Positions 9,163 through 17,822 of a stretch of 64,000 nucleotides of DNA are shown one piece after another. A program made the position numbers and the translations under genes. This stretch comes from Siphonobacter sp. BAB-5405 (GTDB taxonomy: Bacteria; Bacteroidota; Bacteroidia; Cytophagales; Spirosomataceae), in NCBI RefSeq assembly GCF_002872335.1, contig NZ_NJAG01000005.1, positions 230,384 to 294,383 on the forward strand. The letters run 5' to 3'. A model generated the notes under the pieces. The model saw only the letters and a list, made by a program, of their open reading frames with translations. It ran no database searches and was not told where the DNA came from. Numbering within the stretch: the first letter of the stretch is position 1; every line of letters begins with the position of its first letter.

Positions 9163-10485
9163 TTAAATCGCAGAAACGCTTTCAGTCGTTCTGCCTTGCA
9201 CGCGTCCTGATTTCATTAAACCTTCGTAGCGACGCATCAGCAGGTAGCTTTCAATTTGCTGCAGTGTATCCAGTACTACCCCTACCAGAATCAGTAAAGA
9301 GGTTCCACCGAAAAACTGTGCAAAGCCTTGAGAAATACCAAACAGACGAGCAATCGCTGGCATTACTGCCACCAGAGCTAACATAATCGCTCCGGGTAAG
9401 GTAATACGGTCAAGAATCTGACCGATATATTCTGACGTTTCAAAACCAGGTTTAACACCGGGAATAAAACCGCCACTGCGTTTCATATCGTCAGCAATCT
9501 GTTGCGGATTTACTGAAATTGCCGTATAGAAATACGTAAATACAATAATCAGGAAACCAAACAACACGTTGTACTGCCAGTGATCATAGCTATTAAACGC
9601 TTGAGCAATCGACTGAGCCGTATCACTCTTTTCAGCAAAATAACCCGCTACTAGACCAGGTACAAACATCAACGCCTGAGCGAAAATGATAGGCATAACG
9701 CCAGCGGCATTCAGCTTCAAGGGGATATACTGGCGTTGTCCGCCTACCACCTTGTTTCCAACTACCTGTTTAGCGTACTGGACAGGAATACGGCGAGTAG
9801 CTTGTGTAATCAGAACGGCACCCATTACAACAAAATACAGGGCAACAAGTTCAATTACGAATAATAAAGCTCCACCAGTACCTCTTGAACCAGCTTCCTG
9901 CAGCAAAGCAACCGGGAAACGAGCTACGATACCAATCATAATCAGCAGAGAGATACCATTTCCAATCCCTTTATCCGTGATTCGTTCACCCATCCACATA
10001 CAGAAGATTGTGCCCGAAATCAAAATAATTGTTGAGTAAATGGTAAACCAGCTCCGCTCAATCATTAAGGCTTCCGCTGGAATCTGTGATTGGGTATAGG
10101 CAATTGCCTGAGCCGTAGTAACGAAAATGGTTAGTACGCGGGTGATCTGGTTTAGCTTGCGACGACCAGACTCCCCATCTTTCTGCATTTTCTGAAAATA
10201 AGGCAGTGCAATGGTCAACAGCTGAATTGCAATAGACGCCGAGATATAGGGCATAATACCCAGAGCAAAAATGGAAGCGTTTTGAAAAGCTCCTCCAGAG
10301 AAGGTGTTGATCAAATCCAGCAAACCATTTCCTTGGCCCTTAGGAAGTCGAGCCGGATCAATACCTGGCAGGACAATATATGAACCTATACGATAAACAG
10401 TAATAAACAACAGGGTGTTGAGGATCCGGCTACGGAGCTCCTCAATGGACCAAATGTTCTTGAGAGTAGTTATAAACTTGTTCAT
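9163..10485 (-). CDS. secY: Protein translocase subunit SecY
   Basis: SecY is the channel of the Sec translocon in the inner membrane. The 440-residue product has about ten membrane segments. Family landmarks include YRIGSYIVLPGIDPARL in the first helix region, the plug-side stretch DLINTFSGGAFQNASIFALGIMPYISASI, and the cytoplasmic C5-type loop region with IPGVKPGFETSEYIGQILDRI. It lies downstream of rplO and upstream of map, the usual end of the spc operon. Confidence 0.98.
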   Translation of the reverse strand: MNKFITTLKNIWSIEELRSRILNTLLFITVYRIGSYIVLPGIDPARLPKGQGNGLLDLINTFSGGAFQNASIFALGIMPYISASIAIQLLTIALPYFQKMQKDGESGRRKLNQITRVLTIFVTTAQAIAYTQSQIPAEALMIERSWFTIYSTIILISGTIFCMWMGERITDKGIGNGISLLIMIGIVARFPVALLQEAGSRGTGGALLFVIELVALYFVVMGAVLITQATRRIPVQYAKQVVGNKVVGGQRQYIPLKLNAAGVMPIIFAQALMFVPGLVAGYFAEKSDTAQSIAQAFNSYDHWQYNVLFGFLIIVFTYFYTAISVNPQQIADDMKRSGGFIPGVKPGFETSEYIGQILDRITLPGAIMLALVAVMPAIARLFGISQGFAQFFGGTSLLILVGVVLDTLQQIESYLLMRRYEGLMKSGRVQGRTTESVSAI

Positions 10486-10525
10486 TCCAGCGAGGATTCA
10501 AATTCACCTGTCGTTCATCCGGAAA

Positions 10526-10972
10526 CTAAACCGTAACTGCTTTACCACCGGCCTTTTCAATGGCTTCAACCGCCGTTTGTGAGAAGGCATGTACCTTCAC
10601 TTCAACAGCTGATTTTACCTCACCGCGGTTCAGTACTTTTACCAGATCTTTTTTACCAACCAGACCGTTGTTGTAAAGCAATTCAATGTCTACTACAGTG
10701 GCATTGGTTTTCTCAACTAAAGACTGGATAGCGTCCAGATTAATTGCTTTGTAAGCTACGCGGCTCAGGTTGTTAAAACCGAACTTAGGTACACGACGTT
10801 GCAAAGGCATCTGACCACCTTCGAAACCTCTTTTACTGCTGTAACCCGAACGAGACTGAGCCCCTTTATGTCCGCGAGCAGAAGTTGCTCCTTTACCAGA
10901 GCCTTGTCCGCGACCGACACGCTTACCTACTTTCGTAGAACCAGCGGCGGGTTTCAAATTGCTAAGATTCAT
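10526..10972 (-). CDS. rplO: 50S ribosomal protein L15 (uL15)
   Basis: The 148-residue product begins MNLSNLKPAAGSTKVGKRVGRGQGSGKG and carries the Gly/Arg-rich loop (ARGHKGAQSRSGYSSKRGFEGGQMPLQRRVPKFGF) that threads into 23S rRNA, then the globular C-terminal domain. It sits between rpmD and secY as in the spc operon of most bacteria. Confidence 0.97.
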   Translation of the reverse strand: MNLSNLKPAAGSTKVGKRVGRGQGSGKGATSARGHKGAQSRSGYSSKRGFEGGQMPLQRRVPKFGFNNLSRVAYKAINLDAIQSLVEKTNATVVDIELLYNNGLVGKKDLVKVLNRGEVKSAVEVKVHAFSQTAVEAIEKAGGKAVTV

Positions 10973-11021
10973 TGTCGTATTGATTCAAAGTGAAAAGCGT
11001 TACCGCTCCACACTGAGTTTC

Positions 11022-11201
11022 TTAGATTTCTTCCACTTGAATGAGGTGGTTCACTTTACGAATCATACCAGCGATGGCATCATTCAGCTCAACTTCCACA
11101 CTCCGATTGATTTTGCCCAAACCCAGGGCTTTGATAGTACGCTTTTGGTTTTCAGGACGTTCAATCGTGCTACGAACCTGAGTAAGTTTAACCTTTGCCA
11201 T
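11022..11201 (-). CDS. rpmD: 50S ribosomal protein L30 (uL30)
   Basis: A 59-residue gene from ATG at 11199-11201 to TAA at 11022-11024. The product reads MAKVKLTQVRSTIERPENQK, then RTIKALGLGKINRSVEVELN and ends IRKVNHLIQVEEI. The stretch R(S/T)xI(E/G)RPxxQKRT-KALGLGKI is the L30 signature. Position between rpsE and rplO is standard. L30 binds 23S rRNA at the large-subunit surface. Confidence 0.95.
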   Translation of the reverse strand: MAKVKLTQVRSTIERPENQKRTIKALGLGKINRSVEVELNDAIAGMIRKVNHLIQVEEI

Positions 11202-11217
11202 TTCTTTAAAGTTCTCG

Positions 11218-11269
11218 GTTTTTAGTTCTTGGTTCTTAAGTTATGCTTAATTCCCCAAGAACTAAGAAC
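11218..11269. repeat. Inverted repeat in rpsE-rpmD spacer
   Basis: Arms GTTTTTAGTTCTTGG (11218-11232) and CCAAGAACTAAGAAC (11255-11269) pair with one mismatch, with a 22-base loop, and nearly fill the spacer. It is the same type of spacer hairpin as between rpsM and rpsK, with a different sequence. Confidence 0.55.
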
Positions 11270-11277
11270 ACTATGAC

Positions 11278-11790
11278 TTATCCATTGAATACGGTTGTCA
11301 GTTTCACTCCACGTTGACGAGCTACTTCATGGGGAGCACGCATTTTCAGCAGAGCATCAACCGTAGCTTTTACTACGTTGTGAGGATTGGAAGAGCCTTT
11401 TGATTTCGCTAATACATCGCGAATACCGGCACTCTCCAGAACGGCACGCATCGCACCACCAGCAATTACTCCCGTACCAGGAGCAGCAGGCTTCAGCAGT
11501 ACGAAACCACCTGAAAATTTACCTTCCATATCGTGAGGTACCGTATGCTTCAACAAAGGAACTTGTACCACATTTTTCTTGGCATCTTCAATTCCTTTAG
11601 CAATTGCGTCGGTTACTTCGTTGGCTTTACCTAATCCGTAGCCTACTACGCCTTTGCCATCGCCTACTACTACGATAGCTGAGAAGCTGAAGCGACGACC
11701 GCCTTTTACTACTTTAGCTACCCGGTTAATAGCAACAACACGTTCCTTTAACTCTGACTCGTTATACTTGGTAGGTCTGTTCGTTTGCAT
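11278..11790 (-). CDS. rpsE: 30S ribosomal protein S5 (uS5)
   Basis: S5 contributes to decoding accuracy and mRNA unwinding at the entry channel. The 170-residue product has the double-stranded-RNA-binding-like N domain ([32 protein letters not shown] in substance, seen as [19 protein letters not shown]) and the C domain with [19 protein letters not shown] and the ending [17 protein letters not shown]. It lies between rplR and rpmD. Confidence 0.97.
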   Translation of the reverse strand: MQTNRPTKYNESELKERVVAINRVAKVVKGGRRFSFSAIVVVGDGKGVVGYGLGKANEVTDAIAKGIEDAKKNVVQVPLLKHTVPHDMEGKFSGGFVLLKPAAPGTGVIAGGAMRAVLESAGIRDVLAKSKGSSNPHNVVKATVDALLKMRAPHEVARQRGVKLTTVFNG

Positions 11791-11802
11791 GATTCTTTGA
11801 AA

Positions 11803-12150
11803 TTAGAATTGAAGGCCACCTTCGCGGGCTCCGTCAGCTAGTGCTTTTACTTTCCCGTGATACAGGTAACCGTTCCGGTCAAACACCACAGCTTCAATAC
11901 CAGCGGCCTTAGCTAATTCGGCTACTTTCAAGCCTACTTGCTTAGCAGCTTCAACGTTGTTACCCTGTAAGCCTAATTCGAAAGAAGAAGAAGCGGCTAC
12001 TGTTTTGCCCGCTTCGTCATCGATTAGTTGGGCGTAAATACCTTTATTAGAGCGGAAAACCGTCAAACGAGGACGTACAGGCGTACCATCCACTTTACTG
12101 CGAATGCTACGTTTGATCCGAAGCCGCCGGGAATCTTTAGTAGTTGCCAT
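11803..12150 (-). CDS. rplR: 50S ribosomal protein L18 (uL18)
   Basis: L18 binds 5S rRNA with L5. The 115-residue product has the basic N-terminal tail ([20 protein letters not shown]) and family core [21 protein letters not shown], ending [28 protein letters not shown]. Spacing to rpsE is 12 bases, so the two are translated from one message. Confidence 0.97.
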   Translation of the reverse strand: MATTKDSRRLRIKRSIRSKVDGTPVRPRLTVFRSNKGIYAQLIDDEAGKTVAASSSFELGLQGNNVEAAKQVGLKVAELAKAAGIEAVVFDRNGYLYHGKVKALADGAREGGLQF

Positions 12151-12195
12151 TGAAATTCAAATTGATTGTGGATTACCGACCCACACGTTTGAGTA

Positions 12196-12228
12196 TAGAA
12201 AGCTTCAAGCCATAGCCGAAGCTTTCTA
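12196..12228. repeat. Inverted repeat in rplF-rplR spacer
   Basis: TAGAAAGCTTC (12196-12206) and GAAGCTTTCTA (12218-12228) are perfect 11-base arms around an 11-base loop, placed just after the rplF stop codon. Confidence 0.6.
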
Positions 12229-12237
12229 CTGGAAATA

Positions 12238-12792
12238 TTATTTCTTACCAGCCGCTTTACCAGCTTTCCGACGCACGAATTCACCCGTGAAGCGAATACC
12301 TTTGCCTTTGTAAGGCTCAACCTTACGGAGAGACTTAATTTTGGCAGCGACTTGGCCGATTAGTTGCTTATCAATACCTTCCAAAACCACTTTAGGGTTT
12401 TGTCCTTTTTCCATCGCTGTCGTTACCTTCAGTTCTTCAGGAATAGCGACGAAAATGCTGTGAGAGTAACCCAAAGCTAATTCCAGGATGTTTCCTTGGT
12501 TAGAAGCTTTGTAACCTACCCCAACGATTTCCATTTCGGTACGGTAGCCCGTGCTTACGCCGACTACCATATTGTTGATCAGGGCACGGTACAGACCGTG
12601 CAGAGCCTTGTGGCGTTTTTGTTCCGTAGGGCGAACCACTTGTAACTCGCTACCTTCGATTTCTACCGTAATGTCTGGATCAATCGTTTGGCTCAACGTG
12701 CCTTTAGGTCCTTTTACAGTAACCTGGCTCTTATCAACCGATACGCTAACTCCAGCAGGCAGGGTAATGATTTTTTTACCAATGCGTGACAT
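12238..12792 (-). CDS. rplF: 50S ribosomal protein L6 (uL6)
   Basis: The 184-residue product has the two repeated L6 folds; it begins MSRIGKKIITLPAGVSVSVD and carries VTVKGPKGTLSQ in the first half and the C-terminal signature EPYKGKGIRFTGEFVRRKAGK. L6 lies near the factor-binding site of the large subunit. It follows rpsH and precedes rplR as usual. Confidence 0.98.
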   Translation of the reverse strand: MSRIGKKIITLPAGVSVSVDKSQVTVKGPKGTLSQTIDPDITVEIEGSELQVVRPTEQKRHKALHGLYRALINNMVVGVSTGYRTEMEIVGVGYKASNQGNILELALGYSHSIFVAIPEELKVTTAMEKGQNPKVVLEGIDKQLIGQVAAKIKSLRKVEPYKGKGIRFTGEFVRRKAGKAAGKK

Positions 12793-12814
12793 GGTACTGA
12801 GTGTTAAAATGAAT

Positions 12815-12851
12815 TAGCGGAGGTTTTCAGTGGTAAGATTGACCTCCGCTA
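12815..12851. repeat. Inverted repeat in rpsH-rplF spacer
   Basis: TAGCGGAGGT (12815-12824) and ACCTCCGCTA (12842-12851) are perfect 10-base arms with a 17-base loop, filling the spacer between rpsH and rplF. The right arm in mRNA sense begins close after the rpsH stop. Confidence 0.6.
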
Positions 12852-12865
12852 TTCCATTGGTTTAA

Positions 12866-13261
12866 TTAATAAACGTAGCAAAGTATTTCGCCACCTACAT
12901 TGAGGGTACGAGCTTCTTTGTCCGTCATAACTCCTTTTGACGTCGAAACAATTGCGATGCCTAAGCCGTTTAATACGCGAGGAAGTTCTTTTGAACCTGA
13001 GTATTTCCGAAGACCGGGTTTACTTACGCGGGTTAACTTAACGATAGCTGACTGTTTCGTCAGGGGATTGTATTTCAAAGCGACTTTGATGGTTCCTTGT
13101 ACGGAAGCCTCTTCGTCAAATTTGTAACTTTGAATATAGCCTTTCTCAAAGAGAACTTTAGTAATCTCCTTCTTGAGATTGGAAGCCGGGATCTCGACGA
13201 TTCTGTGGCGAGCCTTGATGGCATTCCGCAGACGGGTCAAGTAATCTGCAATCGGATCCAT
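12866..13261 (-). CDS. rpsH: 30S ribosomal protein S8 (uS8)
   Basis: S8 binds the central domain of 16S rRNA early in assembly. The chosen start is the ATG at 13259-13261 (MDPIADYLTRLRNAIKARHR), giving 131 residues; an in-frame extension upstream lacks family similarity. The C-terminal signature region GLGIAIVSTSKGVMTDKEAR and GGEILCYVY is present. In E. coli S8 represses the spc operon; no target site was identified here. Confidence 0.97.
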   Translation of the reverse strand: MDPIADYLTRLRNAIKARHRIVEIPASNLKKEITKVLFEKGYIQSYKFDEEASVQGTIKVALKYNPLTKQSAIVKLTRVSKPGLRKYSGSKELPRVLNGLGIAIVSTSKGVMTDKEARTLNVGGEILCYVY

Positions 13262-13337
13262 GAAAGAATATGATTTTGCTACGGGCCGCTTCAAAACGGC
13301 TCGCAAAATTAGAGAATCAAAATGGATACACCAAAAA

Positions 13338-13607
13338 TTACCAGCTCGATTTTGTTACGCCCGGAATTTTTCCATCAGAAGCCATTTGACGGAACGTAAC
13401 ACGGCTGATACCGAACTTCCGCATGTAACCCCGAGGACGACCATTTAGCTTATCGCGGTTATGGAGACGTACAGGGGAAGCGTTGCGGGGAAGTTTGTCA
13501 AGTCCGATGAAGTCACCGGCCTCTTTGAGGGCTTTGCGTTTAGCAGCGTACTTGGCTACCAGACGTTCGCGTTTCCGCTCTCTTGCTTTGACTGATTCTT
13601 TTGCCAT
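13338..13607 (-). CDS. rpsN: 30S ribosomal protein S14 (uS14), zinc-free form
   Basis: The 89-residue length and the absence of CxxC pairs mark the zinc-free long form of S14. The family signature [20 protein letters not shown] with [17 protein letters not shown] is clear. It lies between rplE and rpsH. S14 is assembled late into the small-subunit head. Confidence 0.97.
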   Translation of the reverse strand: MAKESVKARERKRERLVAKYAAKRKALKEAGDFIGLDKLPRNASPVRLHNRDKLNGRPRGYMRKFGISRVTFRQMASDGKIPGVTKSSW

Positions 13608-13621
13608 TTTGTTTGCTTATA

Positions 13622-13667
13622 ATTGGTCCCCGTCCTTTTCAGAAATCTGAAGTGACGGGGGATCAAT
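13622..13667. repeat. Inverted repeat in rplE-rpsN spacer
   Basis: ATTGGTCCCCGTC (13622-13634) pairs with GACGGGGGATCAAT (13654-13667) with one bulge, and the loop itself contains TTCAGA-AA-TCTGAA, so the whole spacer can fold into one long hairpin. Confidence 0.55.
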
Positions 13668-13669
13668 AA

Positions 13670-14224
13670 TTACTTTTTTTGTCCAGCAAAGGGCATTCCT
13701 AAAGCCTTCAGCAGTTCTAAGCTTTCAGCGTCAGTTTGTGCTGTAGTAACGAACGTGATGTCCATACCTGAGATTTTTTGTACTTTCTCAATAGAGATCT
13801 CAGGGAAGATGATTTGTTCTTTTACACCTAAGGTATAGTTACCACGGCCATCAAAGCCTTTGTCACTAATTCCTTTAAAGTCACGTACGCGAGGCAGAGC
13901 GATCGACGTCAGACGGTCCAGGAATTCGTACATTTTTTCGCCACGCAGCGTTACTTTCGCTCCGATAGGCATATTTTCACGAAGCTTGAAGTTAGAAATT
14001 GCTTTCTTAGAGATCGTGGCTACCGCTTTCTGACCAGAGATCGTAGATAATTCTTCTACCCCTACGTCAACCAGCTTTTTATCTGCTACGGCAGCACCGA
14101 TACCTTTGTTGATCACAATTTTTTCCAGTTTCGGTACTTGCATCACCGATTTGTACTGGAACTTCTCTTTCAAAGCAGAAACTACTTCGTCAAAGTACTT
14201 TTGTTTTAATCTGGGAGTTGCCAT
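13670..14224 (-). CDS. rplE: 50S ribosomal protein L5 (uL5)
   Basis: L5 binds 5S rRNA and touches the P-site tRNA. The 184-residue product has the family motif [21 protein letters not shown] near residue 30 and the later [21 protein letters not shown] and [18 protein letters not shown] stretches. It lies between rplX and rpsN. Confidence 0.98.
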   Translation of the reverse strand: MATPRLKQKYFDEVVSALKEKFQYKSVMQVPKLEKIVINKGIGAAVADKKLVDVGVEELSTISGQKAVATISKKAISNFKLRENMPIGAKVTLRGEKMYEFLDRLTSIALPRVRDFKGISDKGFDGRGNYTLGVKEQIIFPEISIEKVQKISGMDITFVTTAQTDAESLELLKALGMPFAGQKK

Positions 14225-14291
14225 TGATGCGAATGGTTTGTGGATTTCCGACCCACTGTTTCGTGTTGACGGCTGCTAACCGCCAAGCTAG

Positions 14292-14624
14292 TTAAATAAG
14301 GTTACCGCTCTTTTTGCTGAAACGCTGAGACTTGCCCTTTTCGTTCAGTTTACGGCCGGTGCGGGAGGCTTCGTTCGTCTTCGGGTCTACCACTTTCAGG
14401 TTACTGATGTGGATGGGACTTTCGATTTCTTTGATTTCTCCCTGAGGGTTAGTCGCGGAAGGTTTCACGTGTTTCTTTACCAGATTCACACCTTCTACGA
14501 TAGCCCGTTGCTTTTCGCGATCCACAGACTTGATAACGCCGGTTTTACCTTTAGCGTCACCGGCGATCACTAAAACCGTGTCACCGCTGCGAACGTGAAG
14601 CTTCACTTGCTTTTGCTTTTCCAT
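14292..14624 (-). CDS. rplX: 50S ribosomal protein L24 (uL24)
   Basis: The KOW motif is at the start (HVRSGDTVLVIAGDAKGKTG). The 110-residue length is normal. L24 is an early assembly starter near the exit tunnel. The C-terminal part (SPIHISNLKVVDPKTNEASRTGRKL) fits bacterial L24. It lies between rplN and rplE. Confidence 0.97.
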   Translation of the reverse strand: MEKQKQVKLHVRSGDTVLVIAGDAKGKTGVIKSVDREKQRAIVEGVNLVKKHVKPSATNPQGEIKEIESPIHISNLKVVDPKTNEASRTGRKLNEKGKSQRFSKKSGNLI

Positions 14625-14654
14625 TGTTTGATTTCGTACGATTATCCTGAGTGA

Positions 14655-15023
14655 TTAGAGCACTTCAGGAGCCAGCGAAACAATTTTCATGAATTGCTTT
14701 TCACGCAATTCGCGAGCAACTGGTCCGAAGATCCGAGTTCCACGCGGTTCGTCCTGGTTGTTTAGAAGTACGACGGCGTTATCTTCAAAACGGATGTAAG
14801 ATCCGTCTTTCCGGCGAATTTCTTTTTTCGTACGAACCACTACGGCTTTAGACACCGTTCCCTTCTTCATGTTCGAAGAGGAGAGGGCTTGTTTTACGGT
14901 TACTACGACTTTGTCGCCGATAGATGCGTAACGCTTGCCCGTACCGCCCAACACGCGGATTACGAGTACCTCTTTGGCACCACTATTATCCGCTACGCTA
15001 CATCTAGATTCTTGCTGAAGCAT
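14655..15023 (-). CDS. rplN: 50S ribosomal protein L14 (uL14)
   Basis: The 122-residue product carries the signature [20 protein letters not shown] and [20 protein letters not shown], and ends [17 protein letters not shown]14 forms an intersubunit bridge. Its place between rpsQ and rplX is standard. The upstream spacer carries iterated TTTCAGTTT-type words. Confidence 0.98.
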   Translation of the reverse strand: MLQQESRCSVADNSGAKEVLVIRVLGGTGKRYASIGDKVVVTVKQALSSSNMKKGTVSKAVVVRTKKEIRRKDGSYIRFEDNAVVLLNNQDEPRGTRIFGPVARELREKQFMKIVSLAPEVL

Positions 15024-15121
15024 GTCTTTGCTGAGATTTCAGTTTCGTTTTCAGTTTCCGCTTTCAGTTTAGCGATCCGCTAATCATCAAAAAACGGAAA
15101 CCGATCCCTACTCCTGCCTGA

Positions 15122-15382
15122 TTACTTGGCTTTTTCGATGATTTCAACCAAACGCCACCGTTTGTTTTTAGACAAGGGACGGGTTTCCATCACTTTGATC
15201 GTATCGCCGACGCCACACTCATTGTTTTCGTCGTGTACCATCAATTTGGTCGTTTTCTTTTGGAATTTACCGTAGATTGGGTGCTTCACCTTCCGCTCGA
15301 CGGTAACTACCACCGACTTATCCATGCTGCTGGATACCACCCGACCAAATCTGACTTTTCTGAGCTTACGTTCTACTTCCAT
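15122..15382 (-). CDS. rpsQ: 30S ribosomal protein S17 (uS17)
   Basis: The 86-residue OB-fold product shows [20 protein letters not shown] and [21 protein letters not shown], the S17 signature. It binds 16S rRNA helix 11 early. The rpmC gene lies just upstream, with a small GCCCG-TAT-CGGGC hairpin (15402-15414) in the spacer. Confidence 0.97.
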   Translation of the reverse strand: MEVERKLRKVRFGRVVSSSMDKSVVVTVERKVKHPIYGKFQKKTTKLMVHDENNECGVGDTIKVMETRPLSKNKRWRLVEIIEKAK

Positions 15383-15419
15383 GATTCGGAATTTGCTTTG
15401 TGCCCGTATCGGGCAATGA

Positions 15420-15602
15420 CTAGCGAGCGTTAAGTTCGGTCAACAACCGGGCGATAAGCTTACGGGAGGTCCGAATACGCAACGGATTTTCGATTGGAGA
15501 AATAGCATGAGCAAATTTGAGACGGCTCAATGCATCTTTTTCCTGGGCAATTTGCTGACGGATTTCTTCCGTACTCAAAGCCCGAATGTCTTTGATTTTC
15601 AT
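15420..15602 (-). CDS. rpmC: 50S ribosomal protein L29 (uL29)
   Basis: The 60-residue product ([20 protein letters not shown] ... [20 protein letters not shown]) is a typical two-helix L29, located beside the exit tunnel where chaperones and SRP dock. It lies between rplP and rpsQ. It ends in TAG. Confidence 0.96.
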   Translation of the reverse strand: MKIKDIRALSTEEIRQQIAQEKDALSRLKFAHAISPIENPLRIRTSRKLIARLLTELNAR

Positions 15603-15697
15603 TACTGCTATAATTTGAAAACTTGAAAAGGGCTAATTTGAAAATCGTAGTATTCGACTAGAACCATTTCAAATTGTCGAATTATCAAATCCTCAAA

Positions 15698-16123
15698 TTA
15701 GTTAGCTTCCTGGTAATCCCGGCGAACTACGAATTTCGTCCGCAGGGGCAGCTTTTGAGCTGCTAAACGGAGAGCTTCCTGAGCCAGTTCCAGAGGTACA
15801 CCCGTTGATTCAAACAGAATCGTTCCGGGTTTCACGTTGGCTACCCAATATTCGGGAGCACCTTTCCCTTTACCCATCCGTACCTCTGCAGGTTTCTTCG
15901 TAATAGGCTTATCAGGGAAAATACGAATCCATACTTGTCCTTCCCGTTTCATTGCACGGGTAACAGCGATACGAGCCGCTTCAATCTGGCGAGCCGTAAT
16001 ACGGCCGGGCTCCAGCGATTTGATTGCAAATGAGCCGAAGGAAATCTCATGGCCCCGCGTTGCAAGACCCTTGATCCGACCTTTCTGCTGTTTGCGGAAT
16101 TTGGTTCTTCTCGGTTGTAACAT
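15698..16123 (-). CDS. rplP: 50S ribosomal protein L16 (uL16)
   Basis: L16 shapes the A-site tRNA pocket. The 141-residue product contains [20 protein letters not shown], the signature stretch [20 protein letters not shown] and [19 protein letters not shown]. It lies between rpsC and rpmC. The spacer to rpmC is AT-rich with repeated AATTTGAAAA words. Confidence 0.98.
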   Translation of the reverse strand: MLQPRRTKFRKQQKGRIKGLATRGHEISFGSFAIKSLEPGRITARQIEAARIAVTRAMKREGQVWIRIFPDKPITKKPAEVRMGKGKGAPEYWVANVKPGTILFESTGVPLELAQEALRLAAQKLPLRTKFVVRRDYQEAN

Positions 16124-16147
16124 GATCGTTGAGTTCTTTAGAGTTTG

Positions 16148-16168
16148 AAGCCCTAGTGACTAGGGCTT
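16148..16168. repeat. Inverted repeat in rpsC-rplP spacer
   Basis: AAGCCCTAG (16148-16156) and CTAGGGCTT (16160-16168) form a perfect 9-base stem with a 3-base loop, just after the rpsC stop. There is no T-run in the direction of transcription. Confidence 0.6.
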
Positions 16169-16177
16169 GCAACCTAA

Positions 16178-17068
16178 TTAGCGACGTCCTCCTGGTCCAC
16201 CGCCACGGTTTCCACCACCTTGGCCACCACGGTTGTTGTTTCCGCCACGGTTTCCACCGCCTTGGCCACCACGGTTGTTGTTTCCGCGTCCACGGTCACC
16301 ACCACCTTCACCACGACCCCGACGGTTACCACCATCGCGATCATCTCCACCACGACCGCCACGACGATCGCCGCGATCAGAACCTCCACGAGCTTCAGCA
16401 CCACCGGCGTTCAAACCAGCGTTAACTACTGAAAGATCACGCTTACCGTATACTTCTCCTTTGAAGACCCAGATCTTGATACCGATCTTTCCGTATACCG
16501 TTTGAGCTTCTGAAATAGCGTAGTCGATGTCAGCACGGAGTGTATGCAGAGGGACACGTCCTTCTTTGTACTCTTCCGTACGAGCCATTTCAGCTCCACC
16601 TAAACGGCCTGACAAGCGAACTTTAATACCCTGTGCTCCTACCCGCATAGCCGAAGCAATCGCTTGCTTCATAGCACGACGGAAAGAAATACGGGCTTCC
16701 AGTTGTTGAGCGATCGTTTCACCAACGAGTTTCGCATCTACTTCCGGACGCTTGATCTCGAAGATATTGATCTGGACATCTTTGCCCGTCAATTTCTTGA
16801 GCTCTTCTTTGATTTTATCAACTTCGTTACCGCCTTTACCGATAACCACACCTGGACGAGCCGTGTTGATGGTTAGCGTTACCCGCTTCAGCGTACGCTC
16901 GATGATTACTTTCGAGATCGCACCTTTAGGAATACGAGCAGCAATGTATTTACGAATCGTTTCGTCTTCTACCAGCTTTTCAGCGAAGTTCTTTCCACCG
17001 TACCAGTTGGATTCCCAACCACGTACAATACCCAGACGAAGACCTACGGGGTTTACCTTTTGTCCCAT
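16178..17068 (-). CDS. rpsC: 30S ribosomal protein S3 (uS3) with RGG-type tail
   Basis: S3 lines the mRNA entry channel and helps unwind mRNA. Residues 1 to about 220 are a normal S3: [20 protein letters not shown], a KH domain with [19 protein letters not shown], and the C domain up to [12 protein letters not shown]. The last 75 or so residues are an unusual tail made almost only of Gly, Arg, Asn, Asp and Gln ([19 protein letters not shown]), so the protein has 296 residues against about 230 in E. coli. Within the tail a 14-residue unit ([14 protein letters not shown]) is repeated. RGG-type tails often bind RNA, but the role here is unknown. Confidence 0.97.
   Translation of the reverse strand: MGQKVNPVGLRLGIVRGWESNWYGGKNFAEKLVEDETIRKYIAARIPKGAISKVIIERTLKRVTLTINTARPGVVIGKGGNEVDKIKEELKKLTGKDVQINIFEIKRPEVDAKLVGETIAQQLEARISFRRAMKQAIASAMRVGAQGIKVRLSGRLGGAEMARTEEYKEGRVPLHTLRADIDYAISEAQTVYGKIGIKIWVFKGEVYGKRDLSVVNAGLNAGGAEARGGSDRGDRRGGRGGDDRDGGNRRGRGEGGGDRGRGNNNRGGQGGGNRGGNNNRGGQGGGNRGGGPGGRR
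16202..16287. repeat. 42-base tandem repeat in rpsC tail
   Basis: Two near-identical copies, starting at 16202 and 16244 and differing at one base in the first 44, encode the 14-residue Gly/Asn/Arg unit of the S3 tail. Such in-frame repeats can change copy number by slippage. Confidence 0.75.
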
Positions 17069-17074
17069 GGTGTG

Positions 17075-17458
17075 TTACGCTTCCGTGTTTTCGGTTTTAG
17101 TTTCTTCTGCCTTGGCTTTGCTGGCTACAACAAGCGTTACGTGATTCGAACGCTTCCGTACCCGATACGCACGGCCCTGAGGAGCCGGACGAAGACGTTT
17201 CAGGAAAGGACCGCCATCTACGAAAATAGTTTTTACGTACAGGTCAGCATCTTCCAGCTTCACTTCTTCGCCGAATTTCTCCTGCCAGTTTGCAATTGCC
17301 GACAGCAGCAACTTTTCCAGACGCGGAGAGCCCGACTTAGGCTGATATTTCAAAATCGCCAATGCCTTGTTTACTTTCTGGCCGCGAATCAGATCGGCAA
17401 CCAGTCGCATTTTCTGGGGCGACGTCGGGACGTTATTAAGTTTTGCGATTGCTTCCAT
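17075..17458 (-). CDS. rplV: 50S ribosomal protein L22 (uL22)
   Basis: L22 lines the nascent-chain exit tunnel. The 127-residue product starts [20 protein letters not shown] and has the hairpin loop region [27 protein letters not shown] near the C-terminus, followed by a short Lys/Glu/Thr-rich tail. It lies between rpsS and rpsC, 6 bases before rpsC. Confidence 0.97.
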   Translation of the reverse strand: MEAIAKLNNVPTSPQKMRLVADLIRGQKVNKALAILKYQPKSGSPRLEKLLLSAIANWQEKFGEEVKLEDADLYVKTIFVDGGPFLKRLRPAPQGRAYRVRKRSNHVTLVVASKAKAEETKTENTEA

Positions 17459-17543
17459 TACTAAGTTGTCAGTTTGTTGTTCTTAGTTTTCAGTTACCAG
17501 CGATACGCATCCGTCAACTGAAGACTGCCAACTGTAAACTGGT

Positions 17544-17822
17544 TTATCGTTTTCCTTTGTCCTTTTTAGCGACGTGGCCACGGAAGTTGCGGGTCGGGGC
17601 AAACTCGCCCAGTTTATGACCTACCATGTTTTCCGTCACGTACACGGGGATAAACTTGTTACCGTTATGCACGGCGAAAGTGTGACCCACGAAATCAGGA
17701 GAAATCATCGACCGACGCGACCAGGTTTTAATAACCGATTTCTTGCCTGACTCATTCATTACCTCCACTTTATTGGAGAGGCGAAAATCAATATAGGGGC
17801 CTTTTTTGAGTGAACGTGCCAT
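17544..17822 (-). CDS. rpsS: 30S ribosomal protein S19 (uS19)
   Basis: The 92-residue product [20 protein letters not shown] with [20 protein letters not shown] and the signature [18 protein letters not shown] is a standard S19, found on the small-subunit head with S13. Its start overlaps the last base of the rplB stop, which suggests translational coupling with L2. Confidence 0.98.
   Translation of the reverse strand: MARSLKKGPYIDFRLSNKVEVMNESGKKSVIKTWSRRSMISPDFVGHTFAVHNGNKFIPVYVTENMVGHKLGEFAPTRNFRGHVAKKDKGKR

Noticed and set aside
16129..16505. Several open frames on both strands within the rpsC tail (His/Leu-rich, Val/Thr-rich and Pro/Ser-rich)
   Set aside because: They are other-frame readings of the repetitive Gly/Arg codons of S3.
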